The notes under the pieces were generated by a model. It was not told the origin of the DNA and ran no database searches. It worked only from the letters and a program-made list of their open reading frames with translations. A DNA stretch of 64,000 bases from Bursaphelenchus xylophilus (taxonomy: Eukaryota; Nematoda; Chromadorea; Rhabditida; Aphelenchoididae): contig CAJFCV020000003.1 of assembly GCA_904066235.2 (NCBI GenBank), positions 6,076,001 through 6,140,000 of the forward strand, written 5' to 3'. This document shows, in pieces, positions 29,646 to 42,061 of this stretch. A program made the translations under genes and the position numbers. Every line of letters starts with the position of its first letter. The stretch's first letter is position 1.

Positions 29646-32600
29646 TTAGCCATACATCTCGTGCTGAAGCTGAGCTCTGTGCAACATATGTCTTTCTGGC
29701 CGTTTTCGTTTGAAAAACCCGCATTTGTAACAGATAAGGATCAAAATGGCCAAAAGAGAAAGTCCGACGAGAACGGCCAAGAGCAAGATCCAGATATTGA
29801 GCTTATCCTGCTGGGAAGGCCGATCTGGATATGCATGGGTGATGGCTTGAGCAAAGTTGTTGGTCATGTCCTCCATTATCCCTTGTTTTGGATCTACTTC
29901 GACCACTCCGTTCGAGGTTATGGCTACATATTCGATCTTCTGGAAGTCACTGCTGAAGGTCTGATTCCAAAGGCGAGACCTGATCTCTATTAATGCTGAC
30001 TCATCGGTCCCGATGTAGTCGAAGTTACAAGTTAATGGGTAACAGATCGCCGATTCGTCTTTACAATTCTAAACATTGAATTTTAGACATCGAAACAAAT
30101 GCTTACTATATCAACAATCTTGACGGTCGCACCTGAGAACTCAGTGACATCTTTAGTTTTAATGTTTTTATTGTCAAAGATGGATGCTGTGAGCTGGGAG
30201 ACATCTTCTCCTTGTTGATATTCTTTCGAATTTAACTCTCTTTTCTCTCGATGAAGTTTCAATAGGCCATAAGTTGTACTGTAAGCCAGTTTCATTGTCT
30301 CGTCCATATAGATTTCTCTGGGGTTAATGGCCCTAAGATTCTTGTCCACTTTACAAGTTCGAACTTTGCCTCTATACCGAATTATAGGGTCTTCAAGGGT
30401 ATATAACACCCATTCTTCATCGTTTGTGTTCAACTTCAATGGCCAGTTTATCTAAAAAAATGACCAAAAATATAAACAAATCTTACTGTAACTGTCACAT
30501 TTTTTGCGTAGAACGGTCCATGATTAATCACCGTATAGGTATGCACAACCTCTGATCCGATGTCCTCTTCATATCTGGGTCTATAGTTTCCCTTCGAGAA
30601 CCGTATGATCGATGGTTTGGACACTCCAATCAACTCCAGATCGGCTTCCTTTATCAGTTTTACCTGGGCGCTCCATTCGTTGTCTTGTTGGTATTCTTCG
30701 ATAGATGTGCTGTTAGCAGTGACATTAAAGATAAGTTCAGTGCTGATCCTTTCTGAGGTTCCCCGGACCAAATGAAAACTGAGATCAAAGTTGAGTTTCT
30801 TCCCCTCTTCCAATGGATTTCCTAGAGATAGAACAGCCAGACCATGCTCTTTTTTGATGACATCAATCCCATCCAGATTCTTGGACAGTCTCGGTTCGTC
30901 TAGTTCATCTTGGTTATAGGATACGTATAACTGGGCCAAGAAAGCTCGTTCTCCTTTGTTTTCGACCAAGAATCGAATTGTAATTGAGTCTCTTTCGGTC
31001 ACTTTCGATGAATATGTTCCGTTGGCAGTTCGACTGGAAAAATTAAATTCTTCTATTGGCAGAAAACACTTACGTCATATTTAGCAGAATAGGTCGGATT
31101 GAAATGTCCGTATAACAGTCGTTGTCTTCACCACATTGTTTGTCGAAAGATGTCTCAAATAGCTTTGACGCCCTTCTCTCTCTAATAACCGGAATAACGC
31201 TTCGCATAGGTGACATCGTCATGGATGCTGTAAAGTTGAATTTGATTGGATTAACCCAGTCTTGATTAGTGTCAGGAATGTAGACCTTGTGCTTGAGTCT
31301 CTGTTGATATCCGAGGGAATCTCTTCCGCAAGGCCACGAAATTTCGTTGGCCTTGTTTTGAACAAAGAGAGCCCTCAAAGGGGCCTTTGGATTTGAAATA
31401 ATCTTCAGTTGACAAGTGTAAACATCTTGCCCCAGGTTGAGCAAGTTTCTGATATTATTATTGTCTAGGGTAGATAATGATGTTGTCAATTCAAAACAGG
31501 TCTTGGAGCCTTTAGGACATCCCCATCCATCATTTATCTTGATGTATTTTTGAGAAAAGGAGTAGTCCAGTTCCACATCAACGACTGCCCGAGCTTTGAA
31601 TACATAAGAGAGATCAGATGCATACGCTCCAACCACTACGTCTGGGAAGCCATTTCCGTCAACGTCCACCTTCCCATTAACAGCAGATCCAAATGTCTTC
31701 ACCTTCTTCCTTGTGATGTTCTCCAAGTCACTTCCCAAGATAACCTGACTTGGTTCGGTATTGAATTGGTCATATTCCTGACCATGGAAGATGTAGACAG
31801 CCCCATGGCCATGGTCGGCAAATGGCGCTCCGACAGCGAAATCGTCGTAATGGGAGGCATCTCGGTCGATATCTCCGACATTTGCCAGACTAAGACCAAA
31901 TTGGGAATAGAGACCTCGTCCTCGGAGGATGATGGGCTCCTGGAAGACATCGTATTCTTGGCCCGGGTTGACTCTTCGTCCTTTAGAATAATATAAGTAA
32001 ACAGCTCCACCAAACTCAAGATCTTCTTCGAAATGAAATTCAAATGGGGCACTGACCAATAAGTCATCAAATCTATAAAAAGGAATACCAGGAGACCTCT
32101 CAGTCACTTACCCATCCTTGTTCAGATCGAGGACTTCTACTTGATAGCCAAACCCAGAACCTAATTGCCGACCATCCAACTTGAATCTGCTCTTATCTAA
32201 ACCAAGAAGTTTCTCATCTTCAGGCCTGGCATTTCCATAAAAAGGGAGGAAGATGACTGCTCCAGTTTGACCGTATCTGGTCGCTCCACTGACAACAGTG
32301 AAGTTGTTCCTGTCTTTGGTTTCGTATGGAAATCCGAATAATCCATAGCGAACGGAATAGCCGAGGTAGTCATGAGAGGCAAGGACATTGATGATTCCCT
32401 CATTCTCTTTGCCCACCTCCATTGTCCATCGGTCCACCGAATCGGGGAAACCATCGGCTGTAAACATGAAGCGGCCGAACACCCCACCCGTCCATTTACG
32501 CGCTCCAGGCAATCCAGTTAATATCACACTCTAAATTTTCGGGGCATATACTACGTATTCAACTGTAATATCCATTCTAAAACGGCTCTTACATCATCCA

Positions 32601-33366
32601 TATAGCCCGAGAATCCCTGTTCACATGCCCCATAGTCATTGTGCCGGTCCTTTTTGGGCAAAGGATGGCATGTGTTGATGACACTTGAATGGTTCAAGTC
32701 ATTGCGCAGAAGATAGCAAACGCCATCTGTGTATGCGTTAACTCCCGTTCTTAATAAAGGAGCACATGTCTAATGAATTAAAGTTAATATCTATTCATAA
32801 ACGAACCATTGCCTGCCCATTTGCACTGCCAGTAGATTGGACAACAAACCCTAACATCTGATGATTTTTTCCCTCAGGATGCAAGACCTTATTATCCAGC
32901 CTGATGGGGGCTCTAGTGTAGTCATCTTGAGTTGGATACTCAATTCTCAACTGCTGGCAACTTGTGTGGATCCCTTGTTCTGTCGGACATGCATAAACAG
33001 CCCCGGCTTCCTGAGTTCCTGGCTGTCCAGAATCTGCCCTCGGGGCACCTACTAGTAATCTGTAATGAATGAATTATTTCTGAGCTTGAGTGATTTATTT
33101 TACTTTCTCCTAAAGCACCGCTTGGTACCCTAAGCTATGTAATTAATGCCGAAAAAGTTTACATCCCTCAGAAGTGTCGTAAATAACAAAAATGAGGCCG
33201 CCAAAATAAGATGGACTTACAGCGGATGGCCTTGACGGAAATGAGCGGCTACGGAGAAACCGAAGTGAGAGCTGGAAGGACCCCAATGGACTGCAGCATG
33301 GTCAATATCCACATTGAATGAAGTTACGAACCTCAGAAGGAGGAATAGGAATACACGCCTGAACAT
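29646..33366 (-). CDS. Integrin alpha subunit
   Basis: Single-pass adhesion receptor chain that pairs with a beta integrin at the cell surface. The N-terminus is a signal peptide ([16 protein letters not shown]) followed by the usual FNVD start of the beta-propeller. FG-GAP repeats with calcium-binding loops are visible: [13 protein letters not shown].., [35 protein letters not shown] and [15 protein letters not shown]. No inserted I-domain is present. Thigh and calf beta-sandwiches follow. The C-terminus is a transmembrane helix ([20 protein letters not shown]), then [15 protein letters not shown], the GFFKR clasp that holds the beta chain. The tail resembles the RGD-binding class (alpha-5/alpha-V, worm PAT-2) more than the laminin class, but this assignment is tentative. 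Introns at about 31070-31033, 32574-32528 and 33219-33063 fit by phase. Confidence 0.9.
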
Positions 33367-35812
33367 GGCCATCCATCAAATTACCTCATCTGAAGACAAA
33401 ATAAATATATTATTACATTTAAATGACTGTAAAAAGCCCCACATAAACGTGAAGGAAAGGTGTGACTCATATCTGATCATAATACGCTTAATTTTAAAAT
33501 CACATAAACACGAGACGGGAAAGGGATGTTTACCCAAAAGAGGAAGAGCAATGAAGGCCTTGAGTAATATGCAAATGAATCACAACACCAACGGGCGCGT
33601 CGATAAAAAATGGCCGCAATATGTGGGCGATAGATCCGGTGACTGATAAGAAAAGGGGTCAGAGAAATGATTTGTGAGCGAGAATCCGATGGATGCAGCC
33701 TTTAGAGAGATTGTGGACATCGGATTGGTGAAGTTCCGAAACCCCAAGGTCCATTGGGAACGTCAAAAGTCGAGGACAAATCTACGACACGCGGCGACAA
33801 ACATTTCCCATCTCTTTCCGGCTGCTCCCACAAAGCCCTTTCCCTTTTATGTTGAATGTCCACCTGCAGGACCTGGGGCTGGATGCTCTTCCTCCCAAGC
33901 GTTCCCCTTCCCTCTGACCAACACTTATTCTGCCACCAGGAAGCCGTCTTTGGAGACAATGCGAGGAATGGATGCCTTGAACAGGCATCCATCGGTCCTC
34001 TTTCGGAGGGAGTTCGACGGTTTTAAAAAGACATTCTTTTACTATCCCACTGTCGCTTTTCATTGGGAAAACGAAACAGTTTATGACTCACCCTCCAATC
34101 CTTAAAACAAACCGGATTTAATGACCCCAAAGAAACAGCCAAATCTGGACTTGGAATGAAGAAGAAAGTAGAAGGGTGCTCATCTCGCCTTCTCCTCTTC
34201 CCACACCTGCCCCTGCTTCCCGTTCAGGTCATTCCATTCCCAACGCCCGTTAGAAGATGTTGTAATTACTGCGAGAAAATGTTCAAAGTTATGGGGAATC
34301 ATAAAAAAAGACGCATTTACATTGTGTGAGCGAAGGGCTTGTCCAAACTGAAAGGCCAAGACTCCTTCTTTTGGCCAAATAGCGCGCCCGTTTTGTGACC
34401 ACCTTACCCTTACAGACATCGAGTGCTCATTTCGAGTGAGTGGACAGCTCGTATAAGTCCGAAAACAATATAAATCTCCCCATTTTCGCGCCATCCCATC
34501 TCGGAATGCAATAAACCAAATGGACGGAGCAATATTGCCCGGCCGAAACAGATCCAGTTACAATCCAATAACCGTTTAGACGCCTCGTGCTTTCCCGAAA
34601 CGGAGTACAAGAATTGACATCTTGTTAAAAGATTTTTCGATAATCTTTTTATTGTTTAATTTAAGTCTTTGCCTTTTTTGCAAAACCATCACTATGTTAC
34701 TACGTATGTATATTAAAACCTAACAAAGTAATTAACAGCAATTATTGTCATCTCGGGTTACGGTAATGGCGTCAATCTCATTCATCCATAGCAGGAAAAC
34801 AAAATTTGTCATCGTATACTCCGCTCATTTAATTTGGATCAATCTGAATCTCAAAAACTAAACAAGGCCTGCGTTTGATTCTTTTTCCCATAATAATCTA
34901 CTGCTATGAAAAACGTTTTTAAGCGAAAAATAATCACTCTTCACCCGATTGCTAAAAAAGCCAATTTTGCTCGCTGAACTTGTCGATTTTATTATCGTAA
35001 ACGATGAATACGGATTCTACGGAGAAATAATGTTCCGCGTGTGTCAATTTTGTCCACTGTTTTTTATGGCATTTAAAATTGAAGGAGTTAACAGCTTTTG
35101 GGCATTTTCACCCCTAAAATCCGAAATTGGGCAGCTAATTTTTATATATTCTTAATCAGCACAATGGTCAACGACATTTCGGGCCAACAATACCGTTTAA
35201 TATTTTCGCTTCGGGACTGGGAAAAAAGAATTTTTTGGTGAATTTGAACAAATTTTTGAAATGTTTTTGCTTCGGGACTTGGGAAAGGATTTTTTGGAGA
35301 ATTTGATTTTTAAGAATCCCGTGCATCCAGTTAAAAACATAAACAATGGATACGATTTTCTTATTTGCTCGTCGCTTATAAACACTATTGTTTTCACTCC
35401 GGGACAGAAAATTTTTTTTTGAGAATTGATCCGAATGTTACAATTTTGTTTTACAGAGTAATGTAAAAATGTAATTTTTGGATTTTTTTCGTTGATTTAG
35501 GGGTAATTGAGATTCAGTTTTTCATTTGTTTAAGAAAATGGTGTTTGTAAGCAGATAAGAATCGTATCCATTATCTATGCCTTTAACTATAAGCATCGGA
35601 TTTAAACGCAGACAGGAGTAAGAAGATAGTAGTCGTAATGCTTGTATGCAAATAATAAGTCTATCGCTCCATTTCTTGTTCTTGGCTTCGTCCAATTCCA
35701 CTGCTGACGGTTAGGATAGGACGTATCATATATGTAGATGTGAACATCGAATATAGCACAGATTTTTTTCTTATAAAAGTTCAAAATTTTGTTCAGTTCT
35801 ACAGGGTGTATA
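33367..35812. other. Intergenic and 5' region of integrin gene, no gene recognised
   Basis: The bases nearest 33366 are probably integrin 5' UTR or promoter. Overlapping ORFs on both strands (33314-34600) have no domain or splice logic. Near 34818-34905 is a fragment of the TATACTCCGC..ATTTAATTTGG repeat also seen in the WDR19 intron at 17978. The remainder is AT-rich with repeated TTCGGGACT..GGAAA..TTTTTTGG words at about 35205-35300. Confidence 0.5.
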
Positions 35813-36340
35813 CAGGGTGTTCCAAGAATTATGGAAAAAACTATTCATTAATAACTTTGTGCTCGGTGGTCCAATCCGAAAAAATTTTTTGCATTTTACC
35901 TTTGAGCTTTTAGAATCAAAAAAAATTTTTCTTTGATCGGCGGAGACTTCGGTAATCCTCCTTGAATTCGGCGGAGTGTTTTTTTTCACAAATGATAAAT
36001 TGTTGTATGTGTGAAGAAAACGGGCGGGAAAGGATTCAGAAGATACAAAATGACATTTATTCCAAATTTTTGTCATTCGGCGGAGACATTTTTTAACTTC
36101 GGCGGACGATTTTTCTTCGACTTTGGAGAGTCAAAATTGGTCAAAACCAAAACGTGTGGTATTCCTGGTGGCATGGCGCCTAAACACGACTTGTTACGCC
36201 TTCGGCCCACTGAAAAAAAAATTTTTTGATTCTAAAACTCAAAGGTTTTTCTGCAAAATGCAAAAAAAATTTTTCGGATTGGACCACCGAGCACAAAGTT
36301 ATTAATGAATAGTTTTTTCCATAATTCTTGGAACAGCCTG
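35813..36340. mobile_element. CAGGGTGTTCC TIR element, intergenic copy
   Basis: Starts CAGGGTGTTCCAAGAATTATGG and ends with its inverse (one difference, CAGCCTG), with TA on each side. The first bases TACAGGGTGTA just upstream repeat the terminus. Internally it shares the CTCCGCCGA and TTGGACCACCGAGCACAAAG blocks of the family. No ORF with a domain. Confidence 0.8.
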
Positions 36341-36737
36341 TACACAAAAAATCGTTTTTCCTGTCCGAAAACGAATACATTACAAAATGCGTCAGGTGCA
36401 ATTTTCGGACCTAATCCCTTGATTATATACCTATAAAACGGTATCGTTGACCCGAAACGTCGTTGCCCCGAAGAGCCGCTGACCCCATCTGCCGTTGCCC
36501 CGAAATGTCGCGGCCCGAACTGTCCCTGACCTGAAAAGTCGGGACGTGTGGAGTTACCAAAATACTTGCCATGCTTATATGTCATATTATTGCATGTTGT
36601 ATACAATCTGGGTACTTATGATTAGAAGTTTTTAAGCATTTTTTAAACCTTCTTATCGCCTTCCTTGTTAACTCGAACGAGCTTTCTGACTTCACAGTTA
36701 TGTATCCAATTAGGGTCTTAACACATTACGCTTCTAA

Positions 36738-36950
36738 ATAATAAACGGTGGTTCAGCCGGAGCTTCCAAACTTATTTGAATATTTCCCCGCCAATAATGC
36801 ACCATTTCTATAAAATTTATATAAAATTGAAGCTGAACCAGCCCATTGTTTGTCCACCAACTGTGGCGGGTCTGCATTCCCGGAGGCGCCGTACTGACCT
36901 TTGAGATTTTCATTTCAAATTTTGAAGCCCGAAACCACGTCCGCAAAGCA
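36738..36950. repeat. Dispersed repeat related to 448-600
   Basis: The block CTTCCAAACTT..TTTATATAAAATTGAAGC..GTCCACCAACTGTGGCGGGTC resembles the left end of the composite element at 448-600 in the same order. It continues with a CCGTACTGACCTTTGAGAT stretch matching sequence near 875-925 in inverse orientation. Fragmentary and non-coding. Confidence 0.55.
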
Positions 36951-37531
36951 TATTTCGATTAGATGAGGTACCAAGTCGGACGCGGGTATTTATGGGAATT
37001 TTCGAATTACTTTTACATTTAAAAAAATGTAAAAAAAGGTGGAATTTGGTCATAAAAAATCAATGAATGTTGACACTTTGTCATAATTTGTTTTTTTTTC
37101 GTTCAAACCCTGGTTTTGAGGTCGAAATCTGCAGGGTGTTCCAAGAATTATGGGAAAAACTATTCATTAATAAATTTGTGCTCGGTTGTCCAATCCGAAA
37201 ATTTTTTTTGCATTTTGCAGAAAAACCTTGGAGTTTTTAGAATCAAAAAAAAAATTTTTTGTTTTATCGGCGGAGACTTCCGTAATCCGCCTTGAATTCG
37301 GTGGAGTGCGTTTTTCACAAACGAGGCTGTAAAAATGGGTTCATTTTTTCTCCGCCGAATTGCCTTTTTTCTTCTCCCAGTGAGCCGAAGACGTAATAAG
37401 TCGTATTTAGGCGCCATGCCACCAGGAATACCATACGTTTTGGTTTTAGCCAATTTTGACTCCCCAAATTCGAAAAAAAATCGTCCGCCGAGGTTAAAAA
37501 ATGTCTCCGCCGAATGACAAAAAATTGAAAT

Positions 37532-37901
37532 AATGGTGCAGGACCGCACCGAACCCCGGGCTGGGTCCCGCCGCGAAACCTAACGCACCGTTGGAAAGTC
37601 AAGGAACGTGAGAGAATGGAATTGAGAGACGATCCGGAGAGCCGGGTGGCGGTCGGTTGGATTCGGACAATAGGACAGATTGACAGACGGCTGGCAAGGA
37701 TTGTTCCGCCAGTCGACACTTTGGTTTTACCTATTTTGACATTTACGTGATTGTATCGACCCTTCCTCTGGATAAACGGGTTATTTTGTATTTATCGTTG
37801 GCATTGTTGACTCCTTTGGATAGTTCCGCTGGGGTACTTGGGATTTAGTGTGGCTTTTGGGACTCCATTGAACTCCTATCAGGGAGGACCTTAGAACCAC
37901 T
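37532..37901 (+). repeat. Left LTR
   Basis: Begins AATGGTGCAGGACCGC and ends TTAGAACCACT. The two ends are a short imperfect inverted repeat (AATGGT / ACCACT). Preceded by AAAT. Identical to the right LTR. Confidence 0.9.
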
Positions 37902-38813
37902 TGGCGACCGCGCAGTCGACAACACTTTGGCGACGAAGATCGATTGGCTTTTAGGTAAGTTTTATTGTTTTTGGTTGCATTTTAGGCTTGCTTGGCAGAG
38001 ATCAGATAGTCCGACGTAAAACTCGGTTTATCTGCAAGAGGATTCACGTGGATTCTCTGGGGGTAAAAGAATATTTACCCAAAAATCTCGACTCTCGATC
38101 TAAAAAATCGTAGAGATATCTCGGAAGGAAAAGAATAGTTCCTAACGAGATCGGAGCTGACCCGAAAGAAACTAAGGGCACTCCAAGTCGATTCTCACCT
38201 CAAGAAACCAGGTGGAATCGAAGTGGGACTCACTGCTTGAGAAACCCACTCTTGTGCTACCTAAAGAAGAATAGGTCAGCGCAAGCCAACTCTGTCTCGA
38301 AAGAAACCAAGAGCAGAGTTGTAAAAACAGATCACTACTAAAGATCTGTGTGGTAAAAGAAGAGTTACCACTTTACGGACGGTTTCGATCGAAGAATTAT
38401 CGAAATACGTCTGGAGGCAAGTGTAATATCAGAAGTATTGCCATACTCGAATTCATTGACAAATTCGAGTTATTATAGCTGCATCCAAGCTTTTTGAGCA
38501 GCGTGAGACGAATTTTTCGCGGTAACTATCTGGGAATTTGCGAGAATTTTGTGATTTGATATTGTTTTAGGTATCAAATCGGAATTGATTGAGAAAGCTT
38601 TTGAGAATTGTATTTACTTTGAAACTTTGTGCTGTCTTGTCAAGAGTTGCGTGTAGTACGTGTTCGTATATAATTTGCGTGATTGCGTTCGTGATTTCCG
38701 CGAAGCCATTGATCTAATTCTACTCTTTGCAGAATCGGAGACTCGAGTTGCCAAGAACCACAACTCCGGATCATAACCTTGACAAGTGGAATTGAAGTGA
38801 GTGTTTTGATTTA

Positions 38814-39815
38814 GTGTCTTGTTCTTTAGAAAAAATGGAGCAAGGGGACAGCAGCGAGGGTAGTAAGGAAGTCTTGGGAGACATATTGCGCTTCATGAAG
38901 GAGCAGCGGGAAAAATCTGATAAGACTTTTATTGAGGTACAAAGGCAGGCTGAAGAAGATAGAAAGAAAATAGAAGAGTTATCTCAAGCTGTTCAAACTT
39001 TATTAGCGCAAAGCGAAGTAAAGCAACCGCAAGACGAGAGTATTTCTGTTGCGCCGCGCCTAGAGAGTCCGCCGACTAGAACCGGGGGATCAGTTGCCGA
39101 TCTTATGTTCATAGAGATGAGGCTCCCCACGTTGACGGGGAAGGAAAAACAAAGCGAAGTTGTCAGTTTCTTCTACAAATTTCGCGCGGGGACTGTAAAT
39201 CACACCACGCAGGAGAAGAGGGATCTCCTTGAGGCCAAGGTAGCGGGAAAAGCAGCTCGATTGTGGGAACACACGAGCATGGCTTCGGAAAGTAGCGACT
39301 TTGATCAAAACTTAGCTGAATTCGAGAGTGAGTTGAAAAGTAGAGCGGCAGATCATAGGGATTGGGCTTCTATTTATCTCAAACCTTTCATCCGAGGGAA
39401 CAATATGTCTATCCGCGAATACGCTGATCAGATAAGCGACATCACTATCAGAGCATTCGCGGGTGCACCTAAACATATACTCGAAAAACACATGATCTCG
39501 AAATTTATGGCTGGATTAAATCATAGAGAAGCTAGCATCGCACTCGCCGCGGAACTGCACAAAAACCTCCCCTTCGAAGAGATGGTCAAGATTGCCACCA
39601 ATGTGTATGAATACAACAAAGGAAACTGGTATCAATCCCAGCAAAATCCATCATTCGAAGCTGAGAATTTCTTAAACAGTCATGCTCCAGCGCATCTAAG
39701 TGCCTTTTGGAACGGTCCGTCTCAAAATAATCGATCAATTCCTCAACCAACGGTTGAAAACGTAGGCCCAATTGCAAACCAGCAACAGGATTTTCACCTA
39801 CCCGGCCTGCAATAA
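38814..39815 (+). CDS. LTR element Gag (capsid region)
   Basis: Structural protein of the element. The probable ATG is at 38835 (the frame opens at 38814). The N-terminal 60 residues form a charged coiled coil (EQREKSDKTFIEVQRQAEED). The middle has the retrotransposon gag fold pattern (MRLPTLTGKEKQSEVVSFFY.., KAARLW, SELKSRAADHRDWASIYL, ISKFMAGLNHREASIALAAEL). The frame stops at 39815, before the zinc knuckle, which lies in another frame just downstream. The stop may be a real frameshift lesion or a site of programmed shifting. Confidence 0.75.
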   Translation: MSCSLEKMEQGDSSEGSKEVLGDILRFMKEQREKSDKTFIEVQRQAEEDRKKIEELSQAVQTLLAQSEVKQPQDESISVAPRLESPPTRTGGSVADLMFIEMRLPTLTGKEKQSEVVSFFYKFRAGTVNHTTQEKRDLLEAKVAGKAARLWEHTSMASESSDFDQNLAEFESELKSRAADHRDWASIYLKPFIRGNNMSIREYADQISDITIRAFAGAPKHILEKHMISKFMAGLNHREASIALAAELHKNLPFEEMVKIATNVYEYNKGNWYQSQQNPSFEAENFLNSHAPAHLSAFWNGPSQNNRSIPQPTVENVGPIANQQQDFHLPGLQ

Positions 39816-40915
39816 ATTCGCGCAAGCCAGAGTCGGGTGAATCCATCAGCAGTTTTAAAGCGCGATTATTTTGTCAGTATTGCAATGGAGGAGAACATTT
39901 GGAGAAGGACTGTCACAAACGGAAGGATTATTTGAAACAGCTCAGAGAGAAGGCATTAGCAGCTCGAGTAAATTATAAAGCGAATAGAGGATCTTCAATC
40001 GTTCCGCAAATCATCTCAGCTGGTCCAGTGGAGCAAGAACCACAGGAGAATTCTGAAGTTAAAATTACGGCAAACTGCACGATAAACGAAATTGATAGTC
40101 TGAGAGAAAAACCCGAAATGAAATCATGTCAGGAACCTTTTACATGCTCAAGTTTTGAGGAATTGAGTACACGTAACGATGAACTCGAATCCGAAGATCT
40201 CGAGACATTATTCGCTGAGCCCGAGATTTCACATCTAGCCTCAAAAGTCCACCAACAGACAGGCTACACATCGGAGTTGTCAAAATCCGCGTTTATGAGT
40301 TGGAAACACGAGAAGAAGGGGATAATTCCGAGTTTTGAAGAGATCCTGGACAATTCCGTCTACGAAAAATGGTTTAGTACTACTGCCCTTGAGATCAAAG
40401 ACCCGAAAGTCAATGTTGACATCCCGAAGGAAGATACTTTCGAGAGTTTTGAGAAGAGAAATCAACTTTTCGCAAAAATTGTGCCAAGAGTCAATCAAAA
40501 TATTCAAATTCCTGGTAATTGCCTATATGATAATGTGTTCCTGAAGTCATTTCTCCCTGGTAAAGGCTGCAAATTTAAGTTCTTGGAAGAAAATCACAGT
40601 TTCAAGGGTGATTTCGACAAGAACAACTCGATAGAATGGTCGTATTCCTCGCGAATCGAAGGAAAGGGAACCAAATTTAAATGTTCGGAGATTTACGTCG
40701 TCCGTGCGGCTAACTTGACCGTAAATTGCTATTTTAGTATGGAAATACCGTATTTTGTTGTAGTATCTTGTATAATTTTAAAGGTATTTCAATTTTTGAT
40801 TCGTAAATTCACTATTTACTTATTTTGTTCCGGTAAAACATCAACTCGTATTTCATTTTTAAATAAGTTTCAGGATCCCATAAAATATCCTGAAAACCCG
40901 GAACTTACTTTTTGA
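39816..40915 (+). CDS. Second LTR-element ORF: zinc knuckle plus unknown C-terminal region with a membrane segment
   Basis: The frame is open from before the gag stop. It begins with a CCHC zinc knuckle (FCQYCNGGEHLEKDCHKR, Cys-x2-Cys-x4-His-x4-Cys), the nucleic-acid-binding part of a Gag. About 280 residues follow that I do not recognise. They are acidic in the first part and lack the protease DTG/DSG and reverse transcriptase YxDD motifs. Near the C-terminus is a hydrophobic segment (IPYFVVVSCIILKVFQFLI) that could span a membrane. The region may be a degenerate pol or env-like remnant or a new accessory ORF. It is shifted by one frame relative to the gag ORF. Confidence 0.6.
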
Positions 40916-41143
40916 AGTCGAGAACGACTTCAGATGGTTAGGGGGGAGCTTGGGGGTTATTTAGGATATTTTAGGGATTTTTAGGGACTTTTATTCACTT
41001 GTAATCACTTTTAATTTCAGACTTCGACTACATTCACCGATACCAAACCAGATCGGACAAGCCCCAGGAGAAACCAATCAACTTCCCCAACGGCGCATCG
41101 ACTTCACTGACATCGGGGACGATGCCAACTTGGTTAGGGGGCG

Positions 41144-41513
41144 AATGGTGCAGGACCGCACCGAACCCCGGGCTGGGTCCCGCCGCGAAACCTAACGCAC
41201 CGTTGGAAAGTCAAGGAACGTGAGAGAATGGAATTGAGAGACGATCCGGAGAGCCGGGTGGCGGTCGGTTGGATTCGGACAATAGGACAGATTGACAGAC
41301 GGCTGGCAAGGATTGTTCCGCCAGTCGACACTTTGGTTTTACCTATTTTGACATTTACGTGATTGTATCGACCCTTCCTCTGGATAAACGGGTTATTTTG
41401 TATTTATCGTTGGCATTGTTGACTCCTTTGGATAGTTCCGCTGGGGTACTTGGGATTTAGTGTGGCTTTTGGGACTCCATTGAACTCCTATCAGGGAGGA
41501 CCTTAGAACCACT
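41144..41513 (+). repeat. Right LTR
   Basis: Same 370 bases as the left LTR, preceded by the polypurine tract GGTTAGGGGGCGA and followed by AAAT. Confidence 0.9.
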
Positions 41514-42061
41514 AAATTAATGTCATATTGTATCTTCTGAATCCTTTCCCGCCCATTTTCTTCACACATACAACAATTTATCATTTGTGAAAAAAAACAC
41601 TCCGCCGAATTCAAGGAGGATTACCGAAGTCTCCGCCGATCAAAGAAAAAATTTTTTGTTGATTCTAAAAACTCAAAGGTTTTTCTGCAAAACGCAAAAA
41701 AAATTTTCGGATTGGACCACCGAGCACAAAGTTATTAAAGAATAGTTTTTTCCATAATTCTAAGAACGCCCTGTAGTCAGCCAGTTGCCGGAGTCGGAAG
41801 ATGAAAGGGAAAAAATTCCAGATCTGACTGCGAAATATTGGATTGTTAAACTTTTTCATTGTTAAAGTACTTGTTTTGTTCGTTGTAGTTGGGAAAATCA
41901 AGAATATCACCCCAACCGTGATACCCGAGATTTTATATACCCACGTGGTGAATATACCCGGATCTTCCGAACCCTACAAATAAGGGCTGTTCCCGCTGCA
42001 GTACCCAACACGGCGCACAGCAACGCGAAATGGAAGAAGAATGTTTCCCGCCCACTTTTTA

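Larger units (their letters stand above)
37532..41513 (+). mobile_element. LTR retrotransposon, gag-only, recently inserted
   Basis: Two direct repeats of 370 bases bound a 3.98 kb element, flanked by AAAT at 37528-37531 and 41514-41517. The sequence right after the left LTR (TGGCGACCGCGCAG, from 37902) has the form of a tRNA primer-binding site. A purine-rich GGTTAGGGGGCGA precedes the right LTR as a polypurine tract. Inside are a gag ORF and a second ORF. Only about 230 bases remain between the second ORF and the right LTR, so reverse transcriptase and integrase cannot be present. The LTRs are identical by eye over their whole length, so the insertion is young and mobilised in trans. Confidence 0.88.
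37132..41773. mobile_element. CAGGGTGTTCC TIR element split by an LTR retrotransposon
   Basis: The left part (37132-37531) and right part (41514-41773) together make one element with inverse CAGGGTGTTCCAAGAATTATGG / CCATAATTCTAAGAACGCCCTG ends. It is interrupted at an AAAT sequence that is now duplicated around the LTR element. This shows the order of events: TIR element first, LTR element later. Confidence 0.8.

Noticed and set aside
33674..34105. 143-codon plus-strand ORF upstream of the integrin
   Set aside because: No recognised domain, no consistent splicing, and overlapping ORFs on the other strand. More likely 5' regulatory sequence.
38814..40915. A complete retrovirus-like element with pol
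   Set aside because: No protease, reverse transcriptase or integrase motifs are visible, and the distance to the right LTR is too short.
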